A DNA stretch of 64,000 nucleotides, taken from an uncultured Acidobacteriaceae bacterium. Lineage in GTDB: Bacteria > Acidobacteriota > Terriglobia > Terriglobales > Acidobacteriaceae. The stretch is taken from the NCBI GenBank assembly GCA_937879855.1, contig CALFMO010000035.1, forward strand, positions 35,819 to 99,818, given 5' to 3'. This document shows, in pieces, positions 34,823-44,523 of this stretch; the first letter of the stretch is position 1; every line of letters starts with the position of its first letter. A program made the translations under genes and the position numbers. The notes beneath the pieces are model-generated. The model ran no database searches. It had not been told where the DNA came from and worked only from the letters and a program-made list of their open reading frames with translations.

Positions 34823-35905
34823 ATGGACTGCCTGTATGCTCTCGGCGCACGACAACGAAACCTGGTGATGAAGAACGAGGAAGAGTGGAATCTTTACGAA
34901 TCCGCCTTGATCCTGTCGCTTGATCCCGAAAGCGGCGACGTGCGTACCTGCGTGGAGTACAACAGTCCTCTCGCGGCACGAGCGCATGAGCACTCCTCCA
35001 TCGTATTCAAAGCCGGAACGATCGTAGGTAACACGCTGTACGCTTGCACTGGCACCGAATTGCTGATTTTCAATCTGCCTGATTTCCATCAGATTGGTTA
35101 TGTTTCGCTGCCCGCCCTGAATGATGTCCATCACGTCACTCCGACGTCGGATGGCAATCTCCTCATTGCCAACACTGGACTCGATATGGTCATCAAGTGC
35201 AACCCGCAAGGCGAAGTGTTATTGGAATGGTCGGTGCTCGATGACGACCCATGGGCGCGCTTCTCTCGGGACATCGATTATCGGAAGGTGGACAGCACCA
35301 AGCCGCATCAATCGCATCCCAATTTCGTGTTCGAACTCAACGGCGAGGCCTGGGTCACGCGCTTTAAGCAGCGCGACGCCATCTGTCTTGAGGATCGCAG
35401 CAAGCGAATTGATATCGCAGTAGAGTCACCGCATGACGGTTTGATTTGCGGAGACCAAATTTATTTCACTACTGTCGACGGCCGGATCGTGATTGCCAAT
35501 ACCCGCACCCTACAGGTGGACGAAATCGTCGACCTGAAGCAGATCAATGGTGGTGACAATCTTTTGGGATGGTGCCGCGGCGTGCTGCCGCTGGATGAAC
35601 GACGGGTCTGGGTTGGATTCACCCGAGTTCGCAAAACCAAAATCCACGAAAATATCCTGTGGGTCAAGCATGCCCTTCGTCCTGGGATGAAGGAAAAGCC
35701 CACGCACATCGCGCTCTACGACATTGTCGATCGGCGGTGTTTACGGGAGATCGATCTGGAACCATATGGCATGAATATAATCTTCAGCGTTCTGCCGGCG
35801 GTTCCGCTCTGCTCTGAGGAACTCACAACCGCTTACAACAGATTGGCATCTCGTTGGCCGAATCGCCGGTTCGCAAATCAGGAACCTATCCCGGCGCAGG
35901 GCTAA
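34823..35905 (+). CDS. Beta-propeller-like protein of unknown function
   Basis: A 360-residue protein without a signal peptide. It has repeated strand patterns (TLYACTGTELLIFNLPDF, GNLLIANTGLDMVIKCN, GEAWVTRF, DQIYFTTVDGRIVIANT) typical of NHL/SMP-type propellers. Histidines at NDVHHVTP, HQSHPN and SPHDG recur at blade edges and could bind a metal or substrate. I do not recognise the family. The start at ATG 34823 follows a GATAAT box with no ribosome site. Isolated gene. Confidence 0.65.
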   Translation: MDCLYALGARQRNLVMKNEEEWNLYESALILSLDPESGDVRTCVEYNSPLAARAHEHSSIVFKAGTIVGNTLYACTGTELLIFNLPDFHQIGYVSLPALNDVHHVTPTSDGNLLIANTGLDMVIKCNPQGEVLLEWSVLDDDPWARFSRDIDYRKVDSTKPHQSHPNFVFELNGEAWVTRFKQRDAICLEDRSKRIDIAVESPHDGLICGDQIYFTTVDGRIVIANTRTLQVDEIVDLKQINGGDNLLGWCRGVLPLDERRVWVGFTRVRKTKIHENILWVKHALRPGMKEKPTHIALYDIVDRRCLREIDLEPYGMNIIFSVLPAVPLCSEELTTAYNRLASRWPNRRFANQEPIPAQG

Positions 35906-36005
35906 GGTCTACTTTCTCCTGCTTGTCGCGGCTGCTATTGGTGAACTCTGTCTCCGACGAGGATCGGAGTAAACTACTCAATACCAAATCAGAGAGAGCG
36001 CGCCG

Positions 36006-36488
36006 ATGACAGAAGCGGAGTTGAAGAAGCACCTGGATGAAGCAGAAAGAAGCCCGAAAGAAATTGCGGCCGCCGTTTCCGGTTTGACCGAACAGATACT
36101 ACGTTACAAGCCTTCCCCTGAAAAATGGTGCGTGCTGGAAGTCCTGGGTCATCTGGCAGACGTCGAAATTATCTATGGATACCGTCTGCGACAGATGCTG
36201 GCGGATACAAAGCCCGTGATCGCGCCAATTGACCAAGGCGCATGGGCCCGCAATCTGAACTACATGGATTGCCGCCCCTCGGAATTGGTCGCATTCTACG
36301 GGTTGGGACGCCACCACAACCTACGGTTGCTGCGAAGTCTCAAGCCGTCAGACCTTTCCAAGTCGGCCTTTCACCCGGAAATACAAGGCGAAGTCACCGT
36401 TGGTGACCTAGTCGAGCGGATGGCAGGACACGGCGCGTCGCACCTGCAGCAAATTGAAAAATTGAAGACGGCAGCAGCCCGCCGATGA
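36006..36488 (+). CDS. DinB-family four-helix protein
   Basis: A 160-residue protein of the DinB/YfiT-like superfamily, a four-helix bundle that often carries a metal held by three histidines. Candidates are the His of GHLADVE (helix 2), HHNLRLL (helix 3) and GHGASHLQQI (C-terminal helix), in the usual order. Members include thiol-dependent transferases; the reaction here is unknown. Start ATG 36006, after a purine-rich GAGAGAG. Confidence 0.8.
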   Translation: MTEAELKKHLDEAERSPKEIAAAVSGLTEQILRYKPSPEKWCVLEVLGHLADVEIIYGYRLRQMLADTKPVIAPIDQGAWARNLNYMDCRPSELVAFYGLGRHHNLRLLRSLKPSDLSKSAFHPEIQGEVTVGDLVERMAGHGASHLQQIEKLKTAAARR

Positions 36489-36596
36489 TGACAGTTTGCT
36501 GCAAGTCGTACCTTGGGGTCAGTCCCTATTCAATCTCGATTTACATTAGCATGCTAACTCTGCAGTCGAGCTGCGGCCAGTTATTGAGTGACCGGT

Positions 36597-37223
36597 ATGA
36601 TTGCCAACAAGAGCATCGAAACGCCACATGCAATGACTCCGTTCGAGCAAGCGTCTTCGGCGCTGACGGAGTCTCTCTTCGACGACGCTTTCTATTGGGC
36701 GATCACCGAAGATTGCGGGAATGATCTCGCGGCGCGCAAGCGTGCCCTGAATCTTTACTTTCAATACTCGCTGGAGGAAGCAGGTCGAACCGGCCGCTGC
36801 GTGCTTGCTCCAGACCCCAACCTTGGGGCTGCAGCTTGGTTACTGCCGCGGACTCCCGCGGTCGATGCGGCAGAGTCAGCCGCGAAGTCGGAGTACCTTG
36901 CTTCAGCCCTCGGGCCGCGGGGGAGGGAGAATTACTACCGCATCGTACGTTATATGGCGCCCTTGGCTGCGCGCGTTGTTCCCCCTGACTCTTGGTATCT
37001 GTCGATCGTCGGTATTCTGCCCTCCGCCCAAGGTCGCGGCCTCGGTGCGAAGCTGTTGGCGGGAACCTTGGCGGAAGCGTCCCGCGCCCATGTGACGTGC
37101 TATTTAGAGACTTTTACCCCGCGAAACCTGAAATTCTACGAACGACTAGGGTTTCGCAAGGTCGCGGAGCACCTCGAGCCGACGACCAACAAAGAGTATG
37201 TCGTCATGCGAAAAGAGGCTTAG
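36597..37223 (+). CDS. GNAT-family N-acetyltransferase
   Basis: A 208-residue acetyltransferase. The acetyl-CoA loop is QGRGLGAKL, preceded by the strand YLSIVGILPS and followed by the C-terminal FYERLGFRKV, the conserved GNAT motifs A and B. The N-terminal half (~1-100) is longer than a minimal GNAT fold and may bind the acceptor, which is unknown. Start uncertain: GTG 36588 and ATG 36597 are both in frame, and neither has a strong ribosome site. Downstream of the DinB gene by about 108 bases. Confidence 0.85.
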   Translation: MIANKSIETPHAMTPFEQASSALTESLFDDAFYWAITEDCGNDLAARKRALNLYFQYSLEEAGRTGRCVLAPDPNLGAAAWLLPRTPAVDAAESAAKSEYLASALGPRGRENYYRIVRYMAPLAARVVPPDSWYLSIVGILPSAQGRGLGAKLLAGTLAEASRAHVTCYLETFTPRNLKFYERLGFRKVAEHLEPTTNKEYVVMRKEA

Positions 37224-37358
37224 GAAGCGATTTTCGTGGGTTCAAGGGTTGTTTCCCCGCCTGCCGGCCTACGCCTTTCGTCACCTCGTCCCCCGATTAC
37301 GCCGATGTTACCCTCTTCTCGTAATCGCCTTCCTAATAGCTCTGTACCGGAGATCTTG

Positions 37359-38840
37359 ATGCGCGGCACTTTATTGGCGAAAGCTCGTTCCATAAAACTC
37401 GGCGCCATTCTAGCTCTCAGTCTATGTTTGTCATTTCCGCTTTATGCGCACCATCTTAAGCAGGGCGAGACCAACAACCTCCCGGTAACGACTACGTCGC
37501 CTCAAGCCCGGGAGCTTTACCGGAAGGGAATGGTCGACTACGAAAATCTCTACCTGGAGCGCTGCAACGACGACTGGCGTGCGGCCGTCAAAGAAGATCC
37601 CAATCTCGCGGTCGCTTGGGCGTGGATCGCTTTTAACAGCGATAATCCACAGGAAGTAAGTCAGGCTCGCGTCAAAGCGAAGGAACTCGCGCCCAAAGTT
37701 ACGCCCGGCGAGCGGTTGATGATCGCCTGGATTTCCAAAGTGCAGGAAGGCGACTTCTTGGGCGGCATCACCGCTATGAACGACATGCTGGAGATGTATC
37801 CCCACGACAAGCACTTGTTCTATCTTGCGGGCAACTGGCTCATGGGAGAAAACGGCAACGACCAGGCGCAACGGCTGTTTGAAAAGGCCCTCGCCATCGA
37901 CAAGAACTTTCCCGCCGCGCTGAACGACCTTGCCTACGTCGACGCCCGCAACCGGCAATTTTCCAAGGCGTTTGCCGCCATGGACCGCTACGTAGCTCTG
38001 CTTCCCCAAGAGCCCAACCCGCAGGATTCCTACGGAGAATTGTTGCGCATGGCAGGGAACTTTGAGGGCTCGCTCACGCACTATCGCGCCGCACTGAAGA
38101 TTGATCCGGACTTCGTCACCTCGCAGCTCGGCCTCGGCGATACGTACGCTCTGATGGGCAATCAGGAGCAGGCGCGGGCTGAATATGACAAGGCCATCCG
38201 CTTCGCGCACAACGAAGCGGACCGCCTGACCTACGGCATGCAGAGGGCAATGACTTTCGTGCGCGACGGCAATTTGACCGAGGCCGACAAGAGCCTGCAG
38301 GAAATCGCCGAGACCGCCCATGCCAAAGAGCAAGACCTGCAGGAAGCGAAGGCGTTCCGCCAAATGGCGGAATATCAGACGGACGACGCTGTTGCCTTGA
38401 AGGACCTGAGTCTGGCCGAGGAAGCGCTGACCCATCGCACAACGATCTCAGCCTCGGATCGCGACGAAGAGATGTCGCGCATCCTGCGCACCCGCGTCGT
38501 AAGAGCCTCCCGCGCAGGCGATCAGGCTCAGGCGGATAAGGCGCTGCAGCAACTTGAGACCATGGCCACCGGAAGCCGCAACCGCGTGATCCAGAGTTCC
38601 TGGCAAGGCGCGGCTGGTACGCTGCTCATAGACCAGAAGAAATATCAGGATGCCATTGCCCACTTGGAAGAGGATCAGGACAATCCTTTCACCATGGAAT
38701 TACTGGTGCAGGCCTACTACCAGACCGGACAAACCGATAAGCTGCACGAACTGGAAGCCAAACTCCGCGGCACCAACGTGCCCACTATGGAGCAGGCCGT
38801 GGTAGTCCCGGCAGTGCGCGCCAAGCGGCCCATCATCTAG
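37359..38840 (+). CDS. Exported TPR-repeat protein
   Basis: A 493-residue protein with a signal peptide (LALSLCLSFPLYA) and at least six tetratricopeptide-like repeats between ~40 and 460 (AQRLFEKALAIDKNFPAALNDLAYV, GSLTHYRAALKIDPDFVTSQLGLGDTYALMG and others). It is probably a periplasmic scaffold for protein-protein contacts. The start at ATG 37359 is backed by CGGAG; the frame extends upstream to 37236 but that part is Pro/Ser-rich and unlikely. Partner unknown. Confidence 0.8.
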   Translation: MRGTLLAKARSIKLGAILALSLCLSFPLYAHHLKQGETNNLPVTTTSPQARELYRKGMVDYENLYLERCNDDWRAAVKEDPNLAVAWAWIAFNSDNPQEVSQARVKAKELAPKVTPGERLMIAWISKVQEGDFLGGITAMNDMLEMYPHDKHLFYLAGNWLMGENGNDQAQRLFEKALAIDKNFPAALNDLAYVDARNRQFSKAFAAMDRYVALLPQEPNPQDSYGELLRMAGNFEGSLTHYRAALKIDPDFVTSQLGLGDTYALMGNQEQARAEYDKAIRFAHNEADRLTYGMQRAMTFVRDGNLTEADKSLQEIAETAHAKEQDLQEAKAFRQMAEYQTDDAVALKDLSLAEEALTHRTTISASDRDEEMSRILRTRVVRASRAGDQAQADKALQQLETMATGSRNRVIQSSWQGAAGTLLIDQKKYQDAIAHLEEDQDNPFTMELLVQAYYQTGQTDKLHELEAKLRGTNVPTMEQAVVVPAVRAKRPII

Positions 38841-38933
38841 TTCCCACTTTGGATTTCGGGGCTCCCAGAGGAGCCCGGAATATCTCGTCCGAATTCATTG
38901 GCTTGGTGTACAGTAGGTGGGCATTTCGCCCCT

Positions 38934-39254
38934 ATGAAGATTGACACGGAGCGCCGCGCCGGAACACGAATCCCCGCCCAGGTTTCCACCCGCGTGCGCA
39001 CGGCTGAGGGCTCGGACCAGACCGCGCAGACTCGCGACGTCAGCGCCAATGGAGTCTTCCTATATACCAAGTCCCGCATGGAAAAGGGAGCCGACGTCGA
39101 ACTGGTATTAATCCTTCCTCCCGAACTCACCTCCGGGGAAAAGTGCTGGGTCTGCTGCCAAGCGACCATCGTGCGGGTGGAGGAAGAGGGATCAGAATTT
39201 GGGGTAGCGGCTCAGATCCGCCGCATGGATATTCTCCCCGAAGTCGCGATCTAA
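38934..39254 (+). CDS. PilZ-domain protein (c-di-GMP receptor)
   Basis: A 106-residue protein made of one PilZ domain. It keeps both cyclic di-GMP motifs: RxxxR (Arg8-Arg12 in RAGTR) and DxSxxG (Asp35, Ser37, Gly40 in DVSANG). A single-domain PilZ protein acts as a soluble c-di-GMP-responsive adaptor. ATG 38934 is preferred; an in-frame upstream GTG adds 12 residues that do not fit the domain. The window also encodes a diguanylate cyclase at 22.4 kb, but nothing ties the two physically. Confidence 0.85.
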   Translation: MKIDTERRAGTRIPAQVSTRVRTAEGSDQTAQTRDVSANGVFLYTKSRMEKGADVELVLILPPELTSGEKCWVCCQATIVRVEEEGSEFGVAAQIRRMDILPEVAI

Positions 39255-39477
39255 ACTGACCGATCCGCCGCGGCCTATTTAACAATCAAGCCCGTTTTAG
39301 GACGTTTTTCTTAACTAATTTCCCGGAAACAGACTCCCAAGCTGGAACGCAGACTCGCAATTCGATTAACATGTGGGGGATCTGTAAAAAAAGGCTTCCC
39401 ATTTGCACCGCGCGCCTGCAATAATGGCGGCCCAATAATTGCTCTGGCCAATTTCAGGTTCCGAGGTGGGCCCAGGT

Positions 39478-39822
39478 ATGTTGATCGAAAAACTGGCGGC
39501 CGGCGTGGTGCAGGTACGCACGCCCATTGGTCCGCGATATGTAATGCCTTCATTCCGTCAGCGGGTATATTTGGTGTGGATGTTCCGCAACTTTCCCATT
39601 CTTCCTCACGCCGTGCTCAACAAACGGCAGCAGCGCATGATCGATCGTATGTGCAGCGAGCAGCGTTTTGCTTCCATGGCATACGCTGACGGAATGGACG
39701 AGGCGCCGGTGATTGGCACTATCGAGCATCGTCCTCCGATTGGAGCTGAGCAGCTGTCTTCTCGGCGTGCGGTAACACACGAGTCGGGGAGTCTGGCCGC
39801 GGAAGTTCGGCAGCGTTCGTAG
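39478..39822 (+). CDS. Small conserved hypothetical protein
   Basis: A 114-residue protein. The N-terminal half (VGPRY-like TPIGPRYVMPSF, then RVYLVWMFRNFPILP and VLNKRQQRMIDRM) recalls a short acidobacterial family that I have no function for. The C-terminal half is low in structure. There is no signal peptide; a hydrophobic patch YLVWMF lies near residue 30. ATG 39478 has GAGGTGGG about ten bases upstream. The 223 bases before it hold AT-rich stretches and no other gene. Confidence 0.55.
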   Translation: MLIEKLAAGVVQVRTPIGPRYVMPSFRQRVYLVWMFRNFPILPHAVLNKRQQRMIDRMCSEQRFASMAYADGMDEAPVIGTIEHRPPIGAEQLSSRRAVTHESGSLAAEVRQRS

Positions 39823-39945
39823 CGTCTCGCGTTGAAAGCACGATGGCGTGCTAAGCACGTTTCGCCTCGTTGGCTCTTGCTTTCTGCTCAGCGTTGGATT
39901 TCGCCTCGGGAGAAGGCGGATCCACGTGAACTGGGGACGAAGCGG

Positions 39946-40860
39946 TTAGCCGCGCGAGTTCCCGGCGGACTCCGTCTTTGCTGCGAGCGCAGTTGGTTCT
40001 TTCACCTCTGGATATTCGTAAACCCCGCGTCCCGATTTTCGGCCCAGGCGTCCTGCCTTCACATACTGCACCAGTAGCGGCGCTGGCCGATATTTTTCTC
40101 CCAGCGATTTGTGCAGATATTCCAGGATGCTTAGCCGCGTATCGAGCCCCACTAAGTCGACCAACTCAAACGGCCCCATGGGATGATTTAGTCCGAGCTT
40201 GAGCGCCTTGTCTATGTCCGCTGCCGAAGCGATTCCTTCCTGCAGCATGTAGAACGCTTCGTTCCCAATCATTGCGTTGATGCGGCTGGTGATGAAGCCA
40301 GGCGACTCCTTGATCACCACAACTTCCTTGCCCATGCGCCGACCCACTTCGCCCACAGTGGACAGCGTGTCGTCGTCAGTCTCCAGCGCGCGAACCACTT
40401 CGAGCAGTTTCATTTTGTGCACCGGATTGAAGAAGTGCATGCCCACACATTTTTTAGCCCGGTAGGTAACGCTGGCGATTTCGGTAACGCTGAGGGATGA
40501 GGTATTCGAGGCCAGCATGGTCGTAGGCCGACAAATCTTGTCGAGCAGAGTGAAGATCTCGATCTTCGACTCCATCTCTTCGGGAACAGCTTCGATGACG
40601 AGATCGGCCTCGCGCGCGGCTTCTTCCACGGAGCCTGCGTACTCGACGCGACGGAACGCCACATCGGCGTCGGACGCAGACAACTTGCCCAATTCCACCG
40701 CTTTGTCGAGGTTTGTCCTAATTTCGCTTTGTGCCTTGCGCAGAGCCCCGGGCAGCAAATCTTCCAGGATGGTTCGATACTCGCCGAGCGCCGCGGCGTA
40801 CGCGATGCCACGCCCCATGGTTCCGGCGCCGATCACTGCGATCGTCTGGATCTGGCTCAC
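39946..40860 (-). CDS. hbd: 3-hydroxyacyl-CoA (3-hydroxybutyryl-CoA) dehydrogenase
   Basis: Cytosolic NAD-dependent enzyme that interconverts L-3-hydroxyacyl-CoA and 3-ketoacyl-CoA in beta-oxidation or butyrate-type pathways. The 304 residues contain the Rossmann loop GAGTMGRGIA, NTSSLSVTEIA, the catalytic-histidine stretch GMHFFNPVHKMKLLEVV and the C-terminal domain (GFITSRINAMIGNEA, NHPMGPFELVDLVGLD). There is no fused enoyl-CoA hydratase. The GTG start at 40860 abuts the stop of the upstream small gene (TAGGTG), so the pair is translationally linked. No other beta-oxidation genes are nearby. Confidence 0.93.
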   Translation of the reverse strand: MSQIQTIAVIGAGTMGRGIAYAAALGEYRTILEDLLPGALRKAQSEIRTNLDKAVELGKLSASDADVAFRRVEYAGSVEEAAREADLVIEAVPEEMESKIEIFTLLDKICRPTTMLASNTSSLSVTEIASVTYRAKKCVGMHFFNPVHKMKLLEVVRALETDDDTLSTVGEVGRRMGKEVVVIKESPGFITSRINAMIGNEAFYMLQEGIASAADIDKALKLGLNHPMGPFELVDLVGLDTRLSILEYLHKSLGEKYRPAPLLVQYVKAGRLGRKSGRGVYEYPEVKEPTALAAKTESAGNSRG

Positions 40861-41052
40861 CTACTTGTCCGCCTTTTCCAGGTCAGCGATGGCTGAGTTC
40901 ACAGCGACGACTGTAGTGCGCAAAGATTCCGCCAGCCGTTTTCGCTCCTCCGGGCTCATCCCGGGGATATAAATGCAAATCCGGCGCAAGGTCGCCGTGA
41001 TGTCTTCCACATAATTCATCGCTCGGATCAGTTCACCGGTCACGACTGCCAT
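40861..41052 (-). CDS. Small helical protein upstream of the dehydrogenase
   Basis: A 63-residue, largely helical protein with heptad-like spacing (LIRAMNYVEDITATLRRI...LAESLRTTVVAVNSAIADLEKADK). ATG 41052 is preceded by AGAGGAG, so it is a real gene. Its stop touches the start of the dehydrogenase. Function unknown; it may be a partner or regulator of that enzyme. Confidence 0.65.
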   Translation of the reverse strand: MAVVTGELIRAMNYVEDITATLRRICIYIPGMSPEERKRLAESLRTTVVAVNSAIADLEKADK

Positions 41053-41290
41053 GAGAGCTCCTCTTTCTAAATTTAGAACTGCTGATTTGGACCTGCTAAT
41101 TCTTGACTCACGAAATAGTCCGGCGTGATGCCGGACCTTCTATTCTGGACGCGCTTACGAATTTAGTAAAGGCAGGCTGCGCGAGCCGTGGGATCAATCC
41201 TGCGTTTGCGGTCAGCGTCGTTGCGTTTTTCGGATACCGCAACAAGCAGACGTTCCAGTCTTTATTCACAATAATTTAGCGAGGCAAGCA

Positions 41291-41296
41291 TATAAT
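41291..41296 (+). promoter_or_regulatory. -10 box upstream of the HAD gene
   Basis: Exact TATAAT, 52 bases before the ATG at 41349; the -35 is poor (TTCACA, 20-base spacer). The 41053-41348 gap also contains a small hairpin GTCCGGC-GTGAT-GCCGGAC (41129-41147) and no gene. Confidence 0.4.
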
Positions 41297-41348
41297 CCCA
41301 ATCAATTCTTTTTATGGGGCGTTCAACGCGATCAGGAATCGAATAGGT

Positions 41349-42203
41349 ATGGCAGACAACCCTTTAAAACGGTACATTTTCGCGAGCGATTTCGACCAGA
41401 CGCTGACTTTCAACGATTCCGGCTACGTACTCGCCGAGTTAGTCGGAATTCCGACTGAGGAATTCGAGCGCAAAGCCAAGGGCATGGCCAAGATCAACTT
41501 GGTGCAGCAAGGCGCGGAGCTTGCATATTTATTGCTGCATGATCCTGAGTTCAAAGCCAAAGTTCGGAAAGAGCATCTCACCGAGGTAGGCAAGCGAATT
41601 CGCCTTAAGGGCGACATCAAGCTTCTGTACCAGCTGCTTGAGTCCGGCATAGACGAACACCAGTTCGATTTCTATGTTCTGTCGGCGGCGCCCGTGGAAG
41701 TGATTCAGTCGGCGCTCGAAAATATTGTTCCTCCCGACCATATTTTCGGCACCGAGTTTCGTTACAAGCCTTCGGGCGAGATCGATACCATCGTCCGCGC
41801 TACGGCCGGCTATGGCAAAGTCGCGGTGCTGAATCACCTGCTTCTGCAGCAGGTTGTCGGGCCCGATCACGTGATTTACACCGGCGACGGCAGTTCTGAC
41901 ATTCATGTGATGCTGCACATTAACTCGCGCGACGGGCTCACGATTGCTGTCTCGGAGTCGCCTGACGTTTCGCAAGTCGCGAAACGAACCGTGTTGAGCA
42001 CTAGCGCCCTCGCGGTATTGGCACCGATTCTGGAGGAAGTGTTGGGCTGGGAACGCTACCGCATTCGCGGCTTTTTCGAGGCCAACGGAATGTTGATCCA
42101 GGAATGGCAGCGTGTTCGCACCGACTGGCTAACAGTGCGTCCTGCCGAACGAGTGGAAGAGGGAGAGCCTTCAGTGCCCAGACTGGCGAGTGCGAATTCC
42201 TGA
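41349..42203 (+). CDS. HAD-superfamily phosphatase
   Basis: A 284-residue phosphatase of the phosphoserine-phosphatase-like HAD group. Motif I DFDQTLTF (Asp nucleophile and Asp general acid near residues 14-16), motif II VLSAAP, a lysine in the GYGKVAVL segment, and motif IV GDGSSD are all present. The cap is helical (~25-95). The substrate is not evident; phosphoserine, pyridoxal phosphate or a 2-hydroxy-3-keto-type substrate would all be possible. It overlaps the next coding frame slightly if the latter starts at GTG 42190. Confidence 0.8.
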   Translation: MADNPLKRYIFASDFDQTLTFNDSGYVLAELVGIPTEEFERKAKGMAKINLVQQGAELAYLLLHDPEFKAKVRKEHLTEVGKRIRLKGDIKLLYQLLESGIDEHQFDFYVLSAAPVEVIQSALENIVPPDHIFGTEFRYKPSGEIDTIVRATAGYGKVAVLNHLLLQQVVGPDHVIYTGDGSSDIHVMLHINSRDGLTIAVSESPDVSQVAKRTVLSTSALAVLAPILEEVLGWERYRIRGFFEANGMLIQEWQRVRTDWLTVRPAERVEEGEPSVPRLASANS

Positions 42204-42216
42204 GGACGAGCCTTTA

Positions 42217-42711
42217 ATGCTGCGCGATCGAAATCTGATTCCGCTTTCGCATCAGCACCAGCATGCCTTGGCGTTGTGCGTTCGCATCGATCGAGCCTCG
42301 CCTATCGGCGATGCTGATCTGGCTGTCTGGCAAGCGGAGATCGCACAGTATTTTCAAACTGAAATACGAATTCATTTCGCGGCCGAAGAAAGCGTTTTGT
42401 TCCCGGCCGCAAGAAAGTTTCCGGCACTGTGCCCTCTTGTGGAGGAACTGCTTCTGGATCACTTCATGTTGCGCGAAAGTTTTGCCAAAGCCGAGGCGCA
42501 CACCATGTCGACCGCCGATGTGGCCGCATTCGCTCAGCAGATGTCCGCACATATTCGCAAAGAAGAGCGCCAACTGTTTGAGCGCCTGCAGGAATTAATG
42601 AGTCAGGAAGAGCTCGGACTCGTGGGTAAAGGTCTGGATCAGGCGCTCAAAGACGCTGCTCAGGCATGCATCCTGCCAACCGAGACTACGCGGCTGCGCC
42701 CCGCAAAGTAA
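42217..42711 (+). CDS. Hemerythrin-like HHE protein
   Basis: A 164-residue four-helix protein. Metal-ligand-type residues appear in hemerythrin order: SHQHQHALAL, IHFAAEE, LLLDHFMLRES and MSAHIRKEERQLFERL, so a di-iron site binding oxygen or nitric oxide is plausible. It lies 13 bases after the HAD gene; GAGGACG precedes ATG 42217 at a rather long distance. GTG at 42190 is an alternative start overlapping the upstream gene. Confidence 0.8.
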   Translation: MLRDRNLIPLSHQHQHALALCVRIDRASPIGDADLAVWQAEIAQYFQTEIRIHFAAEESVLFPAARKFPALCPLVEELLLDHFMLRESFAKAEAHTMSTADVAAFAQQMSAHIRKEERQLFERLQELMSQEELGLVGKGLDQALKDAAQACILPTETTRLRPAK

Positions 42712-42753
42712 GGCCCCAATCCGATTCAATCGCGCCTTGAGATAGTCCGATCA

Positions 42754-44505
42754 TCACGCGTCCAGCCGGTATCGAGTTTCGGCGAGTGCATACAACTTGC
42801 GCCATACCAGGCGATTGATAGTTACCACGGTCGCTGCCATCATCATGGTTGCTGCCAGCAGTAGGTCGAAGTTGCCCGCGTCGGTAGCCTGAGAAATCGT
42901 CGCTCCCAGCCCGGTCGTCGTATAGATGTGCCCCTTGAAGTGAAAATACTCGGCGACGATGCTCGCATTCCAGGCCCCGCCAGATGCGGTGACCATGCCG
43001 GTCACGAGGTAGGGAAAAATCCCCGGCAGTATTAGTTTTCTCCAGCGCTCGATCCCGCGCAACCGGAAGACGGAGCAGCACTCCTTCAAATCCGTGGGGA
43101 TAGCCATCGCTCCCGCAATCACATTGAACAGGATGTACCACTGCGTTCCCAACAACAGGAGCACGATGGAGCCAATGCCGAGGCCCCCGCCTACGCGAAT
43201 CAGCAACAGCAGCACCACCGGGAACAGAGCGGTTGCGGGTACTGATGCGGCAATCTGCGCCAGGGGTTGCGCAATGCGTGCCAGGCGCGGATTGAAGCCA
43301 ATGGCAACGCCCGCCGGAATCGTCCACAGCGCGCCGAGCAGCAACGTGAGATTCACGCGCAAAAAGGTTGCGCCCAGTCCGATGGCAGCCTCCTGCAATT
43401 CCGCTTTCTGCAAGCCCGCCAGAATCATTACTACTCGAACCACTCCATAACTGATGCCGCCCAGCACCGCTACCGCCAGCGACCGTGTTAGCCAGACCTT
43501 CCATGCGCTGCGCGGTTCAGCCTGCTCGCTGGGATGCATGCGCGAAAAGTAAAGCATCAGGCGCTCGCCCAACGGCCGCACCGTCTTTTTGCGAATCTGC
43601 GCCAGGCTTCGCGAATGTCGAATCAAATTAAGCACCCACGAGCGTGGAGCATCGCTGCTCTCGACTTGCTCCACTTTGAATTTTTCCGCCCACGCGATAA
43701 CGGGACGCCAGACGAATTGGTCCAGCAGCACGATTACCGCGATCATGGTGGCGACGCCCCAGAGAATCGATCGCGTGTCGCCCTCGCCGGCCGCGGTTTG
43801 CAGATACGATCCCAGGCCAGGCAGCCGAAAGTCGCGCGAACCGAGCACGAACATCTCGCAGGCCATCAGGAAAAACCAGCCCCCGGCCACCGACATCATG
43901 GAGTTCCAAACCAAGCCAATTACCGAGAAGGGCAACTCTATTTCGAGGAAGCGCTGCCACCAGCTAAAGCGGTAGATCTTTGCCGCTTCGCGCATCTCAT
44001 TCGGAATGCTTTTCAGCGAAGCGTAGAAACTGAACGCCATGTTCCACACCTGGCCGGTGAAGATCAGCAAAATTGCGCCCGCTTCGACGCCGAGTTGCCT
44101 GCCGGGAAACAGCGCCACCATCGCCAGCATCACGCCGGGAAGAAAACTGAGCACCGGGATCGACTGCAACACGTCGAGCAACGGAATCATGAACCGCTCC
44201 GCGCGCGGGTTGTAGGCCGCCACGTAGCCGTAGACCAGGGTGAAAGCAAGGCTCAGGACATACGCGATTGTTATTCGCAAGAGCGAATATCCCGCGTAGG
44301 CCACCAGCGCAAGAGGACTGCGCGAAATTTCCACCTGCGGCGTAAAAGGGCCGAGCCACGTTCGCCCGACCACGAGCACGCCGTAGAACAAAGCGATTCC
44401 GGCCCCGAACATGAGGACGTCGGGCAGGTACGAGATCTCAATGCTGGGCAGGAGCGTCCAAACTCGATAGGCCGAGAATCCGCGCAGGCTGGCTGATTTC
44501 TTCAT
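42754..44505 (-). CDS. Double-permease ABC transporter subunit (NitT/TauT type)
   Basis: An inner-membrane protein of 583 residues with two binding-protein-dependent permease domains in one chain. The first is at ~70-270, with an EAA-type loop around NEMREAAKIYRFSWWQRFLEIELP. The second is at ~340-570, with TDLKECCSVFRLRGIERWRKLILP. The two EAA loops are the contact sites for the ATPase, so one chain makes the whole channel. It follows the ATPase gene by 18 bases. No periplasmic binding protein is encoded in the window, so the substrate (nitrate, sulfonate, bicarbonate or cation class) cannot be told. Confidence 0.9.
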   Translation of the reverse strand: MKKSASLRGFSAYRVWTLLPSIEISYLPDVLMFGAGIALFYGVLVVGRTWLGPFTPQVEISRSPLALVAYAGYSLLRITIAYVLSLAFTLVYGYVAAYNPRAERFMIPLLDVLQSIPVLSFLPGVMLAMVALFPGRQLGVEAGAILLIFTGQVWNMAFSFYASLKSIPNEMREAAKIYRFSWWQRFLEIELPFSVIGLVWNSMMSVAGGWFFLMACEMFVLGSRDFRLPGLGSYLQTAAGEGDTRSILWGVATMIAVIVLLDQFVWRPVIAWAEKFKVEQVESSDAPRSWVLNLIRHSRSLAQIRKKTVRPLGERLMLYFSRMHPSEQAEPRSAWKVWLTRSLAVAVLGGISYGVVRVVMILAGLQKAELQEAAIGLGATFLRVNLTLLLGALWTIPAGVAIGFNPRLARIAQPLAQIAASVPATALFPVVLLLLIRVGGGLGIGSIVLLLLGTQWYILFNVIAGAMAIPTDLKECCSVFRLRGIERWRKLILPGIFPYLVTGMVTASGGAWNASIVAEYFHFKGHIYTTTGLGATISQATDAGNFDLLLAATMMMAATVVTINRLVWRKLYALAETRYRLDA

Positions 44506-44523
44506 ACTATGTCTGTCAAAAGT